From Prorocentrum cordatum (taxonomy: Eukaryota; Sar; Dinophyceae; Prorocentrales; Prorocentraceae), in the NCBI GenBank assembly GCA_963575745.1, contig CAUYUJ010008580.1:120039-184038 (forward strand): a stretch of DNA of 64,000 bases, written 5' to 3'. The notes beneath the pieces were generated by a model. It was given only the letters and a program-made list of their open reading frames with translations, ran no database searches and was not told the DNA's origin. A program made the translations under genes and the position numbers. Shown here in pieces: positions 9,115-19,349 of this stretch (its first letter is position 1; each line of letters opens with the position of its first letter).

Positions 9115-10270
9115 CGAGGCAGGAGGGTCGGAGGTGGGGTGAGATCGCAGTGGAACGGAGACCTCCAACAGGGAAATCGTTTCGTTTCGTTCGTGCGTGC
9201 GTGCGGGCGAGGCGAGGCGAAGCTGCGTGGGCGCGCGAGAGGAATAGACCCGCCGCTGCTAGGGCGTAGTCAAGACAACTGTTTCTCCTCCGTTCGTCCG
9301 TCCGGCGCTGGCCCTCGCGGTGTCCCGCGGTGTCCCGTGGTGTCCCGTGGTGTCCGCCGTTGCTTGGGCGAAGTCAAGACAAATGTTTCTCCTCCGTCCA
9401 ACCGTCTGGCGATAGCTTGAGCGGTATCCCGCGGTGTCCCGTGGTGTCCCGTGGTGTCTGCCGTTGCTAGGTCGAGGTCAAGAGAAACGTTTCTCCGCCA
9501 TCCGTCCGTCCGGCGGTGGCCCTCAATGTCCCGCGGTGTCCCGTGGTGTCCCGTGATGTCCCGTTGAGTAAGATCGATAGTGACATCGATACTGAGATCG
9601 ATATTGAGAGCGATGCTGAGATCGATGTGGTGCCCCGAGGTGTCCCGTGGTAGCCCGTGGTGTCCCAAAAAGTGAGATCGATAGTGAGATCGACAGGTGT
9701 CCCGTGGTGTACCGTGGTGCCCCGTTGAGTGAGATCGATAGTGAGATCGATATTGAGATCGATGTGGTGCCCCGAGATGTCCCGTGGTGTCCCGTGGGTT
9801 CCCGTTGAGTAAGATCGATAGTGAGACCGATAGTGAGATCGAGAGGTGTCCCGTGGTGTCCCGTGGTGTCCTGTTGAGTGAGATCGATAGTGAGATCGAT
9901 AGTGAGATCGATGTGGTTTCCCGAGGTCTCCCGTGGTGTCCCGAGGTGTCCCGTGGTGTCCTATGGTGTCCCGTTGAGTGAGATCGATAGTGAGACCGAT
10001 AGTGAGATCGAGAGGTGTCTCGCGGTGTCCCGTGGTGTCCCGTGGTGGCCCGTGGTGTCCCGTGGTGTCCCTTTGAGTGAGATCGATCGTGAGATCGATA
10101 GTGAGATCGACAAGTGTCCCGTGCTGTCCGTGGTGTCCCGTGGTGTCTCGTGGTGTCCTGTTGAGTGAGATCGATAGTGAGAGCGATTGAGTCAGATGTT
10201 GGTTCCCCCCCCTCTCCCCCCCCCACACACAACCGCCTTATCACCCTAAGGGTGGTCGCGTATGTAAGCA
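9115..10270. repeat. GTCCCGTGGT / GAGATCGATAGT satellite with conserved flanks, copy 1
   Basis: From about 9300 to 10180 two motifs alternate: runs of TGTCCCGTGG and runs of GAGATCGATAGT. The left flank (GGTGAGATCGCAGT, GCGAGGCGAGGCGA, CGCGAGAGGAAT) and right flank (CTTATCACC, AAGGGTGGTCG) recur around a much shorter version at 57830-58430. The whole unit, flanks plus array, therefore appears to be the repeat. Open frames on the minus strand rich in HRSHYRS and PRDTTGH are artefacts of the 12-bp period. Confidence 0.8.
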
Positions 10271-10292
10271 TGCAAGCAAGGGTTCGTCATTT

Positions 10293-11482
10293 TCAGGGCT
10301 CGTTGCGTCGTCCACACTGCCAGCACCTCACTCTGTTCAGCAGCCAGTTTCCTCGCCGAGTGTCTCGCCCGAACAGAGGCCGCGGCTGTCCTTGTCCTCG
10401 CTCCGCTTTTCCTGACGCTGCTTGCCTACCGCCTTCGGGGCCGTCAGCTTCAACAGCTCGGCGGCGACGCCACGTGCAGGTCCCGTCATCACTGCCATCT
10501 CCTGCGCCTTTGGCAGACTCCCCGCCTGCCACGGGCAGCATCGAAGAGCCCGACGTATCTCAGTCATCAGGTCGTGCGTCGCCGCTGTCCTGGCCTTGAG
10601 GACTGTCTCAGGCATCTTGGAGCGAAACTGCGTGAGGGCGAAGGTCTTCGAGTAGCGCTGCACGCCCGACGGGGCCTCCCACTCCCCGCGGCGCCTTACC
10701 TGCTCGAGCGTCGGTCTGCCGCGGGCCACGTCTTCGCTGGGACCCGAGCGGCGGACCCCGTGCGGCGGGGGAGCCCACGGCATGCCAAGCGCGCGGCATG
10801 CCTGGTGCCAGAGTTTCCCGAACAACACTTGGCTGATGCCGAGCAGCTTCTTGCCCTGGCCTGCCAGGATCACCCAGCGCGTTCCGCTACTCGCAGAGTG
10901 CCTACTCGCAAACGTCCGAAGGCAACACATGTCTTTCTATGCGGATGTTCCCCGCGGTGGATCCAGTCCATTTGCGAGTAGCTACTTTGCGAGAAGTGGA
11001 ACGCGCTCGTTTACCGGAAGTCGCGCAGGCCCATCACTGGGTCCGCGACCACCCCCGCGACGCACGACAGTTGGCTCTCGCTGGCGCCTGCCTTGACCTC
11101 CTCGCCGCGGGAGGAGGCGCCGAGGCCAAGCGCCAGGGCCAGGCGTTGGCCGTCCCGGACGGCTTCCGCCACCTCCAACATCTCCATGTCTTGCTCGCGG
11201 CCGTAGGCATCGCACTGCGTGAGTCCAGACCCCCTCGACGTGATGGCCCGTCTCGAACATGTAGCTTGCGATGGCGTAGACGGCCTCCTCAGTATGCGGG
11301 CCACCCTCGCTCGCGCCCGCCAGCTGCTGCCAGCTCTTGAGACTCGTGATGGCGAGCGGCAACTTGTTGCGCAACTCTGGCCAGATCACCAGCAGGCCGA
11401 ACCAGACTGCGGAGCCTGGGGGGTGGCCCTCGTGCGCTCGCCGCAGCCTTGGACGTCCATGCCGCTGTCGACCGACCTCCAA
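10293..11482 (-). pseudogene. Broken tyrosine recombinase (DIRS/Crypton-like)
   Basis: Read on the minus strand, 11480-11300 encodes LRNKLPLAITSLKSWQQLAG and EEAVYAIASYMFETGHHVEG, resembling the N-terminal catalytic-domain part of dinoflagellate tyrosine recombinases (xLRGWRxLxP ... LxxxGxxxxGLW). The frame shifts near 11290 and continues YGREQDMEMLEVAEAV to ADPVMGLRDFR. A 135-bp hairpin element then intervenes at 10875-11009. The C-terminal part follows: KLLGISQVLFGKLWHQA, PHGVRRSGPSEDVA, LEQVRRRGEW and VQRYSKT. This matches the H-x-x-R, R-G-x-W and terminal Y-containing core of the family, including a candidate nucleophile Tyr in QRYSK. Frameshift plus insertion make it a pseudogene. Class assignment is from memory of these families. 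Confidence 0.6.
10875..11009. mobile_element. Hairpin element inserted in the tyrosine recombinase
   Basis: The left arm AGCGCGTTCCGCTACTCGCA plus GAGTGCCTACTCGCAAA is mirrored by the right arm TTTGCGAGTAGCTACTTTGC plus GAGAAGTGGAACGCGCT. The arms are about 38-40 bp and about 85% matched, around a 55-bp loop. It splits a recombinase reading frame, which is direct evidence that it is an insertion. Confidence 0.75.
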
Positions 11483-12110
11483 CCCAGACGGGCGGCCTCC
11501 GGCTCAGGCGGAGAGCTGCCGGCCGCTCTGGTTTTGCAGAGTTCGAGGACCCGGCGGACTTCTGGGGCCCCCTGCGCCGCCGTCGCGTCTGCCACCGAGG
11601 GCGTCAAGGGACGGGTGGAGCCTCCGTCGCGCAGTCCCGCGTTTGGCTCCACCGCGCAGCTGTCCCACGCCAGAGGTCCCCGCCTGGTCATCGGCCGTGC
11701 CCAACGCTTGGCCGACCTCAAGACGATTTCGGCAGCCTGCCTGTGCCTGTGCGTTTCGGATGTGCCAATCTGGGCGCTGACAGCATTCGGCGCTTCCAAA
11801 GCCCTGTGATAGTGCCCGTGCCTCGTGAGCATGTTGCACCTCTCCCGCCCACATGGGGATATTGGGCCCTCCTTCTGTTTCTTGCCGCATCTTCGGGCCT
11901 CCTTTCACTTCTGTGCCAGAGCGTCTGGGTACACGCATGCCTGTACACTTGCTTGTGACATCATGTTCAGTGCATTCAGCAGTTGCCGCAGGGCGGGGAA
12001 GCAGGACCCAGGCTTTGCCCGACGCGCTGCGCAAGGCCGCGCCCGCGCTGTGCTCTCCGGGCTGCCGATGGTCCAAGCTGCCGATGGTCCAGACTCTCGC
12101 TGTGCCCCCG
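11483..12110. other. Upstream part of the recombinase relic or unassigned
   Basis: Minus-strand frames in 11386-12076 contain no motif I can name. They lie immediately upstream of the recombinase relic and could be its eroded N-terminal region. Confidence 0.25.
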
Positions 12111-12111
12111 C

Positions 12112-12462
12112 GGCGTTCCTCCTCATCTTCCTCCTTCTCCTCCTTCTCCTCCTCCTCCTCCTATTCCTCTGGCTCTCCCCTCATTGTCGTCGGCGTCCTG
12201 GTCGTCGTCGTCCTCCTCCTCATCCTCCTTGTGCTCGCCCTCCCCCATGGTCGTCGCCGTTCCCCCTCTCGTCGTCGCCCTCCTCGTTGTCCTCGTCCTT
12301 TGCCTCCTCGTCATCCTGGCTCTAGGGCAAACAAGGCTGAGGAGGGGGACGAGGAGGAGGAACCGCAGGAGCACAAAGGACGGCGCGGAAGGCGCGGAGG
12401 ACGGAGGAGCGGGCGGAGAGGGATGGGGGTGGGCAACCTCAACCTCCTCTTCCTCCTCCTCC

Positions 12463-12494
<32 letters not shown>

Positions 12495-12998
12495 CTCCTC
12501 CCTCCTCCTCCTCTTCCTCCTCCTCCTCCTCCTCCTCTTCCTCCTCCTCCTCCTCCTCCTCCTCCTCCCTCCCCCTCCTCCCTCCTCCCCTCCTCTTCCT
12601 CCTCCTCCCAGACTTCTCCTGGGGTGCTGGCTGGCCGGAGTCTCGGGGCGAAGGCGGCCGTGGCGACGAGGCTTTCCCAGGAGGCTCCCCAAATACAAAA
12701 ACGAGCCACGGGTGGCGGAATCGTTGCCCTCCTAGTCGTCCTCCTCCCCTCGTCGCCCTCCCCCTCGTCGTCGCCCTCCCCCTCGTCGTCGCCCTCCCCT
12801 TCGTCGTCGCCGCCCTCCCCCGTTGTCATCGGCCTCCTGCCGCCTCGGTTATCGCACTCCTCCTCCTCCTCCTCCTCCTCCTCCTCCTCCTCCTCATCCT
12901 CCTCCTCGTCCTCTTCCTCCTCCTCCGCCTCGTCCTCTTCCTCCTCCTCCTCCTCCTCCTCCTCCTCCTCCTCCTCGTCCTTCTCCTCACGCCCGGTG
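12112..12998. repeat. Composite CTC/TCC and CGTCGTCGCCCTCCCCCT repeats
   Basis: CTC-rich tracts at about 12115-12175, 12440-12615 and 12850-12990 enclose an 18-bp minisatellite (CTCGTCGTCGCCCTCCCC type) near 12735-12825. All long open frames here are low-complexity poly-Ser, poly-Pro, poly-Glu or poly-Arg. Confidence 0.85.
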
Positions 12999-13019
12999 GC
13001 AGCCGTTCCGCGCCCCCAG

Positions 13020-13130
13020 GAGCCGTGCTCGAGGGCGCACTCCCGCTCGTGACGGTGGGGGCCACCAAGCCCGCACAGCGATTCCAGAGCCTGCTCGCGT
13101 GGGCGGCCTGCGTCAGGCGCTGCGGGCGGG
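13020..13130 (+). CDS. Exon-like block, function unknown
   Basis: It follows CGCGCCCCCAG, a pyrimidine-rich acceptor, and reads AVLEGALPLVTVGATKPAQR then FQSLLAWAACVRRCG. It is helix-like, similar in style to the HEAT-type blocks at 3221 and 5081, and on the same strand. An inverted-repeat element begins only a few bases after it. It could be a further exon of the same gene. Borders and membership are inference. Confidence 0.3.
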
Positions 13131-13146
13131 GCCCCGGAGCTCCGTT

Positions 13147-13335
13147 CCCAGACCCCCCTCAGGTCATGAAAAAATCACGACGGGAGGTTCTTCGCTATTT
13201 GCGGCCTCGGGGGGCCCTCACCGGGCCTCGGGGCCGTCAACAAGAACGACTCAGGACGAGAGACCAGTCCCGGGGAAGGGGTCGAGACCTCTGGAGGTCG
13301 ACGTCATGGAAACATCGTGACGTCGGGGGTCTGGG
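13147..13335. mobile_element. CCCAGACCCCC inverted-repeat element, copy 2
   Basis: It starts CCCAGACCCCCCTCAGGTCA and ends CGTGACGTCGGGGGTCTGGG. The internal blocks GGGGCCCTCACCGGGCCTCG, GGACGAGAGACCAGTCCCGG and TCGAGACCTCTGGAGGTCGA match the copy at 4588-4773. The flanks are GTT and TTC, compatible with a two-base TT duplication. Confidence 0.75.
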
Positions 13336-13362
13336 TTCCCCGTCCTGCTCCTCGCCCGCTGC

Positions 13363-13431
13363 TCCAGGCAAGCTCGTTGTCAGGGACAACGTCGGGGGGG
13401 AATGGGCTCAGGGGGCAGTGGTCAGCCACGC
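13363..13431 (+). CDS. Short exon-like block, function unknown
   Basis: Between CTGCTCCAG and CACGCGCAG lies the frame GKLVVRDNVGGEWAQGAVVS. It ends in the same CACGCGCAG/AGGGGG junction as the block ending at 2611. It sits between two transposon-like elements, so exon status is uncertain. Confidence 0.22.
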
Positions 13432-13432
13432 G

Positions 13433-13590
13433 CAGAGGGGGGTAGGGGAGGGTGGAAGGCTTCTTAGAAGCACCCCTGCTTCTTAGAAGGTGCGGGCTTT
13501 CTCTGTAGATGTAAGGCCCGCGCCTTCTAAGAAGCGGCCTTCTGCTAAGAAGCCTTCCCCCCTCCCCCTGCCCCCCTCTGCGCGCCGCCA
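13433..13590. mobile_element. GGAAGGCTTCTTAGAAG hairpin element, copy 2
   Basis: The arms run GCAGAGGGGGGTAGGGGAGG ... GGAAGGCTTCTTAGAAGCAC and, inverted, AGAAGCCTTCCCCCCTCCCC ... CTGCCCCCCTCTGCGC. This is the best preserved pairing of the family. The centre is CTTTCTCTGTAGATGTAAGG. Confidence 0.8.
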
Positions 13591-13696
13591 AGCTGGGGTC
13601 TCGCACGCTCCCGCTCGCTCTTGGCGCTTTGCCCACCTCGGGGTGCCTCCCAGCAGCTGCGCCTCGCCGCTGGCGTGCGTGCGAAGGAGGACCCAA

Positions 13697-13762
13697 GGAG
13701 GAGGAGGAGGAGGAGGAGGAGGAGGAGGAGGAGGAGGAGGAGGAGGAGGAGGAGGAGGAGGG
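13697..13762. repeat. GGA microsatellite
   Basis: A perfect or nearly perfect GGA tract. Confidence 0.9.
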
Positions 13763-14034
13763 TGGGGGGCCCCAGCCTTCCCGAGCGGCCGCCGGAGAGG
13801 CGAGCTCTGAGACCAGAAAGGGCGTTGCATGTTGTTCACGCCGGGCGTTGTCGCCCCGTTTCGGGCGCCGGGGCCATCGCGGATCGCTGCGGCTGGAGAA
13901 AAATGCAGGGAGAGGAGGTCGGGGGCTCGATGCCGCCCACGACATCTCGATGTGTTCTCTGCGAGTCGGCTCTCGGGGTCCCCCCGTCCACCCTCGACCT
14001 CGTCCTGCTGCCTCATCCATTGTCTCCTGCGGCT

Positions 14035-14147
14035 CCTCCTTCTCTTCCTCAGACCTCCTCCTCCGACCTCCTTTTTCTCCTCCTCCTCCTCCTCCTTCTC
14101 TACGTCCTCCTCCTCCTCCTCCTCCTCCTCCTCCTCTTCCTTGGGTC
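14035..14147. repeat. CTC/TCC microsatellite
   Basis: An interrupted CTC tract with TTCTC and TACGTC breaks. It is followed by two copies of TTGGGTCC. Confidence 0.85.
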
Positions 14148-14149
14148 CT

Positions 14150-14590
14150 TGGGTCCTTGGCGTACCACGTCCCGCTGATGCAACACGCGACACCAAAAAA
14201 GAGGAAGGTCATAAAACTTGCGACACTTTAAGGGTTCGCTCACGCTGCAGAGGGGGAGACTCCCACACCTCCTCGTCACATCCCTCCTACCGCCCTCCTA
14301 TCCCCCTCTAATTTCCAAAAATAGTACTGCTCTCCTCTCTCACCGCTCTGCTGCTTCCACGTCTCCGAGGGGAAAAAGATACCGATGCTGCTACCCGCTG
14401 CATTTGCCTCGTCGTCGCTTTTGTTGGACTCCTCGGCTGGACTGAATTCGCTTCGGAATCCTGTTCAGAAGGGGCCCTGCGAGATGTCCGGGGGGTGTAG
14501 CAGATCACGGTGGAAGGTTTTCGGCCGAGGCCCCGAGACCGTCAGTTAGTTTGGTATACACTGGGCGGCTCAATACACAATGGCACGTTG
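14150..14590. other. No gene recognised
   Basis: Mixed sequence without a detectable domain. Short open frames on both strands are not conserved-looking. Confidence 0.3.
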
Positions 14591-14594
14591 AATG

Positions 14595-15430
14595 ATCAAT
14601 GTCCCCGATAACCTCGCTAAAGACGGTCAGACCGCGAACGAAGTCCCCTATTCACACATGCACTCTCACAGATCGACTCGCAATGGAGAGAATGATAATG
14701 AACGCGACGCGGAGTCTGGCATGCGCAGGGGAGCCCATTTTCAAATTTAGCGATTGCGACGCCCTTTAAAACATACGCAGACATTCCATAACAACATGCG
14801 GCAAATGACCACTGGTGTGCGTGAGGGCCACATGAAACGCGTGAGAGGTATGCCGAAATGGACGGGGCGACGCCATGCGAACACATCCATTGACATCCTC
14901 GGTAGAGCCCCCTGGGGTGCAGGAAATGTCTGAGGGGTGTGGGGGGCGGGGCGATGCCATGCGAAAGCGCACACTGGGGCCCTCGAAGGAGCTCCCTGGG
15001 GGCCAGGAAATCTGTGAGGGTTGTTCCGAAGTAGGTGCGGCGACGACATGCGAACACACCCACTGGGGCCGTCGATGGAGCTCCCTGGGGGCCACGAAGC
15101 GCGTAAGGGGTGTGCCGAAATGGGCGGGCGACGCCACGCGAACGCAGGTTTACGGGCCCTCGGGGGAGCTCTGCCCTGGGCGGCATGATACGCGTGAGGG
15201 ATGTGCCGAAATGGGCGAGGCGACACCATGCAAACACACCCACTGAGGCCCTCGGTGAAGCTCACCGGTGAGCAGGATACATGTGAGCGGTGTACCGGAT
15301 TGGGCGGGGCGATGCCATGCGAACACGCCCGCTCAGGCACTCTGAGTGGGCGGTATGGAGAAACGAGGCGCGTGAAGGGTGTGCCGAAATTGGCCAGGGC
15401 AGGAAGAGGAGGAGAATGAAGAGGAGGATG
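14595..15430 (+). repeat. About 90-bp satellite array with conserved flanks, copy B
   Basis: Units contain GCGACGCCATGCGAACACA, CCCTCGGTGGAGCTCCCTGG, and GTGAGGGGTGTGCCGAAATG. The leader ATAACCTCGCTAAAGACGGT and tail AAATTGGCCAGGGCAGGAAG also border the array at 23295-24310. Arrays B and C are therefore two copies of one larger unit. Confidence 0.8.
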
Positions 15431-15802
15431 ATGAGGAGGAAGAAGGCAAGGGTGGAGGTGGGGTAGGAGGAGGAGAAGGAGGAGGAGGAGGAGGAGAAGG
15501 AAGAAGGAAGAGGAGGAGGAGGAGGTGATGAGATGAGACAGAGCCCTGCAGGCGGTCAAGGTCGGCCCTCTCGGCCTCCCAATCGGACGCCCCGGAGGCG
15601 GAGGCGTCCGGCGCCGCGCCCTGCGCATCCGAGGAACGGAGGCGTGCGCCGCGCGCCGCCGCCGAGGCCAGCTCGGCCTCGGCGAGGCCGAACGCACGCA
15701 GGGTACACCCGCCCTCGGCCCGTCCGACGGAGGAGGAGGAGGGAGGAGGAGGAGGAGGAGGAGGAGGAGGAGGAGGAGGAGGAGGAGGAGGAGGAGGAGG
15801 GC
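15431..15802. repeat. GGA tracts flanking a GC-rich island
   Basis: GGA-type tracts occupy about 15410-15530 and 15730-15800. The island between them (15535-15725) is GC-rich and open in several frames, with no recognisable product. Confidence 0.7.
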
Positions 15803-15999
15803 CCCGCCCCGACCCAGGGGCGCGGCCCCCCCTCGGGGCCGACGGGAGGCCCCCCCAGGGGCTCGCAGGGACGGGAGGGCCACGCCCGGAGGGCAGGCCC
15901 CCCCCCGGGGGGGCTCCGAGGGGTCGTCACGGGCGAGCACCTCGGAGGTAGATGTTTGGGCCAGGCGCACGTGGACTTCCGGTTGGGACTCCATCAACA

Positions 16000-17184
16000 G
16001 GTGCTTCCAGCACAAGGTCCTTCGCACTTGCCTCACACGCTGGCCACCGTCGCGCCCGCAGCCGACGGAGGTGAGGCTGCAGACCCGCCCCAGCGTTCTC
16101 CCTAAGACAAGCAAGGCCGCAGCAGGGCCCTCGTGGGCTGGGAACCCGCGAAGTAGGCTCCACGCCCACAACAGAAACAAACAGCGCGGCCATTCTCTCG
16201 CCCATCACGCGCCGTAACTTGAGCGAAGAGGAGCGGGTGGCCGTTGAACCAGTAGCCCATGTCAGCGGATTCATCCCAGCCATCGGCTAGAGGGCTCCTG
16301 AACGAAGCATGTGGGGAGGTCTGAGGCTGCTGGGCGGTGGCAAGGGGGGGCTCCTCAGCCTCACCTCTCTCCGCCCATGCCTCGCCGACGTCGTCATGGT
16401 CCCGACCCACCTCCCCGTCCCCGACTCACGCATGAACTTTGCCTGTCCAGCTCGCGGCCTCGCAGCAGCATGTTTCGAGGCCACGCCAGAGATGCACGTG
16501 CTCAGCCTCGACACCGTGCAGACTCCCACCCTTCTTGTCGAACTCGTCTGCCGCATCTTTGCCATGCTTCTCCCACAACGTGGTCACTCCACTATACACA
16601 TCCGTCATGCTACAGTGGGCCTTCGTCTTGTAGGCCACGAAAACATTACTGGAAAAGGCGGCCCAGAACGGGCCCCACATGTTGGCCCTGGTATTGTCGG
16701 TCCCTGATCCCGCCCCAGGACTCTTGTTCAAAGTCTGGACCGTACCTGTGCAGTCGCAGTGCACGTCAAACCGGGTCAAGGCAACCTGAGTCAGCACGCG
16801 CACTGCGTAGTCCTCCCCGTCCCTCGCCGTCTGGCGAGGGGCGGCGTCGAGAGGGACGGGCCCGTAGGCGGCAGCCAGGACTTGCCCCAAGGGGCCGCGC
16901 ATCACAACAGCCCAGCCAGCCCTCGCCAGCTCAGGCACATCAGCCCAGAGACCTGGCCCGTCTTGAAAAGGAGACCCGTCATGTACCCACTGGCTGGGCG
17001 GCGGCGCCAGTGGATCGTTTGCTCGGGGGCCCGAAACCGAAGCAAAAGCCGAAGGATTCGGAAAGATCGCTCGCGCGAAGAGCTCCCCAGACTCAAAACC
17101 CGAGGTCACTGGCTCGACGGGCGCGCCTGCTGGAACCAACCGAGACCAAGTCCCGACGTCTACTAGACAGGGCATCTCCTTCAT
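16000..17184 (-). pseudogene. RNase H and C-terminal part of a decayed LINE-type retroelement
   Basis: The minus strand from 17184 reads MKEMPCLVDVGTWSRLVPAG, then a retroelement-type RNase H: WVHDGSPFQDGPG, LARAGWAVVMRGPLGQ, AAAYGPVP, TARDGEDYAVRVLTQ, DCTGTVQTL, AYKTKAHCSM and KHGKDAADEFDKKG. The D, E, D and final D positions of RNase H are all present (HDGS, DGEDYA, DCTG, KDAAD). The protein continues past 16426 with a shift, through LLFAQVTARDG and CFCCGRGAYFAG. It is the 3' half of the minus-strand element that starts near 21.7 kb. It differs clearly from the RNase H of the intact LINE at 45-52 kb, so two LINE lineages are present. Confidence 0.7.
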
Positions 17185-17190
17185 AATACC

Positions 17191-17382
17191 TACGGTAGGT
17201 TTGCGTCGTGTCGACCAGCGGCGACCCCAGCGCGGGCGTTCAAGGTTGAATGCCGCCGGCGACCCAGAATCGATCGATGTTGAACGATCGGACGTTGCGG
17301 CAGCGGCCGATCGTTCAAGGCTGAACGATCCCTGCGGTGTTAAAAACCAACGCTGGGGTCGTCACGACACGGACCTGCCGTA
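17191..17382. mobile_element. TA-flanked MITE nested in the decayed LINE
   Basis: The ends are TACGGTAGGTTTGCGTCGTG and CACGACACGGACCTGCCGTA. Longer inner arms match too (GCGACCCCAGCG against CGCTGGGGTC). The interior has GTTCAAGGTTGAA and GTTCAAGGCTGAACG, and several GATCG palindromes. A relative lies at 63496-63632. The same host sequence without the insertion is present at 32452-32464 (ACACC-TG-GGCCAG against ATACC-TA...TA-GGCCAG here). This supports a TA target duplication as in Tc1/mariner elements. Confidence 0.8.
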
Positions 17383-17430
17383 GGCCAGATCGAGCCGTCG
17401 AGGTGACCGCACGGGGCACAGGCAGGGCCT

Positions 17431-17670
17431 TAGTGGGCCCTGGAAACGACAGGGCCGTTTTTTTCCCGGTTCCTTGCTGATTTTCTGCCGCTTCCGAACC
17501 CGTTTTTTCACCGGTTCCGTCGCCGTTCTTTTACGGGTTCCCGCTCCGGTTCCAATCCTGGAGCCGTCTTTGTTGCCGTTTCCGGTCGCCGTTTTTTGCC
17601 GTTTCCATTTTCAAGGGACACTTTTCCGGAAACGATGACAAAACGGCCCTGCCGCTTCCGGGGCCCACTA
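17431..17670. mobile_element. 240-bp GTGGGCCC inverted-repeat element, copy 2
   Basis: TAGTGGGCCCTGGAAACGAC at the left is mirrored by CCGCTTCCGGGGCCCACTA at the right. The 45 bp to its left (GCCAGATCGAGCCGTCGAGG ...) are the same as at the copy at 32507, so both reside in related copies of the same retroelement. Confidence 0.85.
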
Positions 17671-19000
17671 AGCTCCCTGACATAGGCTGGCCCCAGTCGA
17701 GGCACGTCGATCTCGCGCCCTGGGTCGCAGGGCACTGCTGGAGCAGACAGCGGCGTCCAAAACCGATCCCCTGGAGCGCGAGGGCGAACGCGTCTGTTGG
17801 CGAGGCGGCTCCCACCCATCAAGCAGTGGCGAAGCGTCCTGGCTCGCCTATAGCCCTACCAAACAATGTTCTGAGAACCTTCTGTGGTTTCCACGAAATG
17901 CTCTTCGAACATGTCTGGTTGAGGTTGTCTTGTTTTAACACACATCGGGCTTATGGTCTAAGGACACTGTTTCTGTTAGTAGAACATCTTCGGGTTCCAA
18001 GAACATTTTGTGGTAGGACTATAGGAATGCCGGGACGGTCGGCCCCTGCTCAACCCAGGGGCCCGCCCTTGCGCCATCCTTGAACGAGTGCGTGCGGAGC
18101 CCGACCGAGGCCCCTCTCGGGGGCCTCCCAGGACCCTGGCGCAGACCGCGGCGTCCGAGGCCGATCCCCTGGAGCGCGAGGGCGAACGCGTCTGCCGACG
18201 AGGCGGCTCCCGCCCGAGGCTGCGGGGAGGCCTCTCGCCGAGACTTTGGCGGACTGAGCAGCCCCATAGGCCGAACCCCACCTTCTGGTTTGGGATTAAA
18301 CACCATCTTCGTGGTAAGGCCCCTGAACCTACCTGGGTTGTCCTCGAAGCCCTGGGGGATCAACAGGAACCTGACCTGCTGGCACAGGGGGAGCCGAAGA
18401 ACTCACGTCGGGTGGAACTGATCCCAGCCGAGCCCTGCACCTTCTGACCAGGACCTGCAGACATGGCCGAGGTCAATTCTTTCTTGGCCGCCAGGGGCCC
18501 ACGTGGGAAGCCGCTCATCCGGGAGCTGCGCCACGGCCTCATGGCCGTTGACCGGGAGCCCTCCAGGCTCCTCTAGGTGGGACAGGTCTCGGCGGCGCTT
18601 CTTGGCACAGGCGCGAGCCATTCCCCCCCATTATTCGCCGACTCCTTTGCCCAGGTCCTCCATTTCAGTCCCCGCCCCCTGGCATCGACGCGCTGGAGGT
18701 ACTCGCAGTGTTCCCCCAGTTGGTTGAAGGCTGCATCGCTCTCGTCGGCCGTGCCCGAGCCTATGCGGAGAAAGACCGGCGAAGAACGGCTTCTGGAGGC
18801 ATGGCGGGGGGGCGCTCTCTCACTGACGTCAACTGGCGGGGGTTCCGCGGCAAACGCGGCTGCCAGCGTGCTTGCCAAGGCGCGGACCCACTTGCCGAGC
18901 ACGTCCCTGCCACGCCGACCAATAGAACAGGACGCCATCTGGATCGCACGACAGGCTGGGCTCCTACAGGCCAACCAAGCCACCGTTGTCGGGCTAAACT
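17671..19000 (-). pseudogene. Reverse transcriptase remains of the decayed LINE
   Basis: On the minus strand, several frames give RT-like pieces: KWRTWAKESANNGGEWLAPV (near 18650); SEGAGLGWDQFHPT (near 18430); and LTTKMVFNPKPEGGVRPMGL (near 18320), which is the fingers motif K-P-x-G-G-x-R-P-I/M-G-L. DAFALALQGIGLGRR occurs twice, at 18143-18222 and 17740-17818, on both sides of an inserted element, so this part has also been locally duplicated. The catalytic palm motifs were not found intact. The piece sits between endonuclease and RNase H parts in the expected order. Confidence 0.6.
17819..18053. mobile_element. GCAGTGGCGAAGCGTCC inverted-repeat element, copy 1, TCAA duplication
   Basis: TCAA then GCAGTGGCGAAGCGTCCTGG at the left is mirrored by CGGGACGGTCGGCCCCTGC then TCAA at the right. 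Inner arms (GCCTATAG / CTATAGG) also pair. The interior has repeated palindromic AGAACATTTTGTGGT-like blocks. The 4-bp TCAA duplication recalls the TTAA sites of piggyBac-type elements. Other copies are at 32059-32290 and 39641-39877. It lies inside the RT remnant. Confidence 0.8.
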
Positions 19001-19349
19001 TTCGACGGGTCTCACGATCCCACAGAGTATGCAGGGCCGGCCTAGTCGTCTGTGGCCCGCGGCCCTCCCAATGTAATGGTCCCTCTCTTTGTTGGGGATA
19101 TCATGGGTAGCTCCCAGACAGTCCTCCGAGTTGCTAAACCACTCCTTCACGCTCGACGCCGCATCGGTCGGGACGTGCGAGGGGTCGTGGAGCCAAGAGC
19201 CTTGAGGAGCCTCTAGTTGGGGGGCCGCAGTAGGGGACCACGGGGAACTTCTCGAACGCCTTCGGCTTGGAGAAGCTGACCGCCCCGACCAGCGAGGTGG
19301 AGCGAGCGACGACGGGAATGCACGGCGACGTCGTGGCCAGACTCAGCGC

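Noticed and set aside
9270-10271. Minus-strand proteins rich in HRSHYRS and PRDTTGH
   Set aside because: Created by the 12-bp satellite period (GTCCCGTGGTGT and GAGATCGATAGT); several frames are open at once.
14183-14206. A PKKRKV stretch (as in a classical nuclear localisation signal) in an open frame
   Set aside because: The frame is otherwise poly-Ser/Pro/Leu microsatellite translation; six residues can occur by chance and there is no protein to attach it to.
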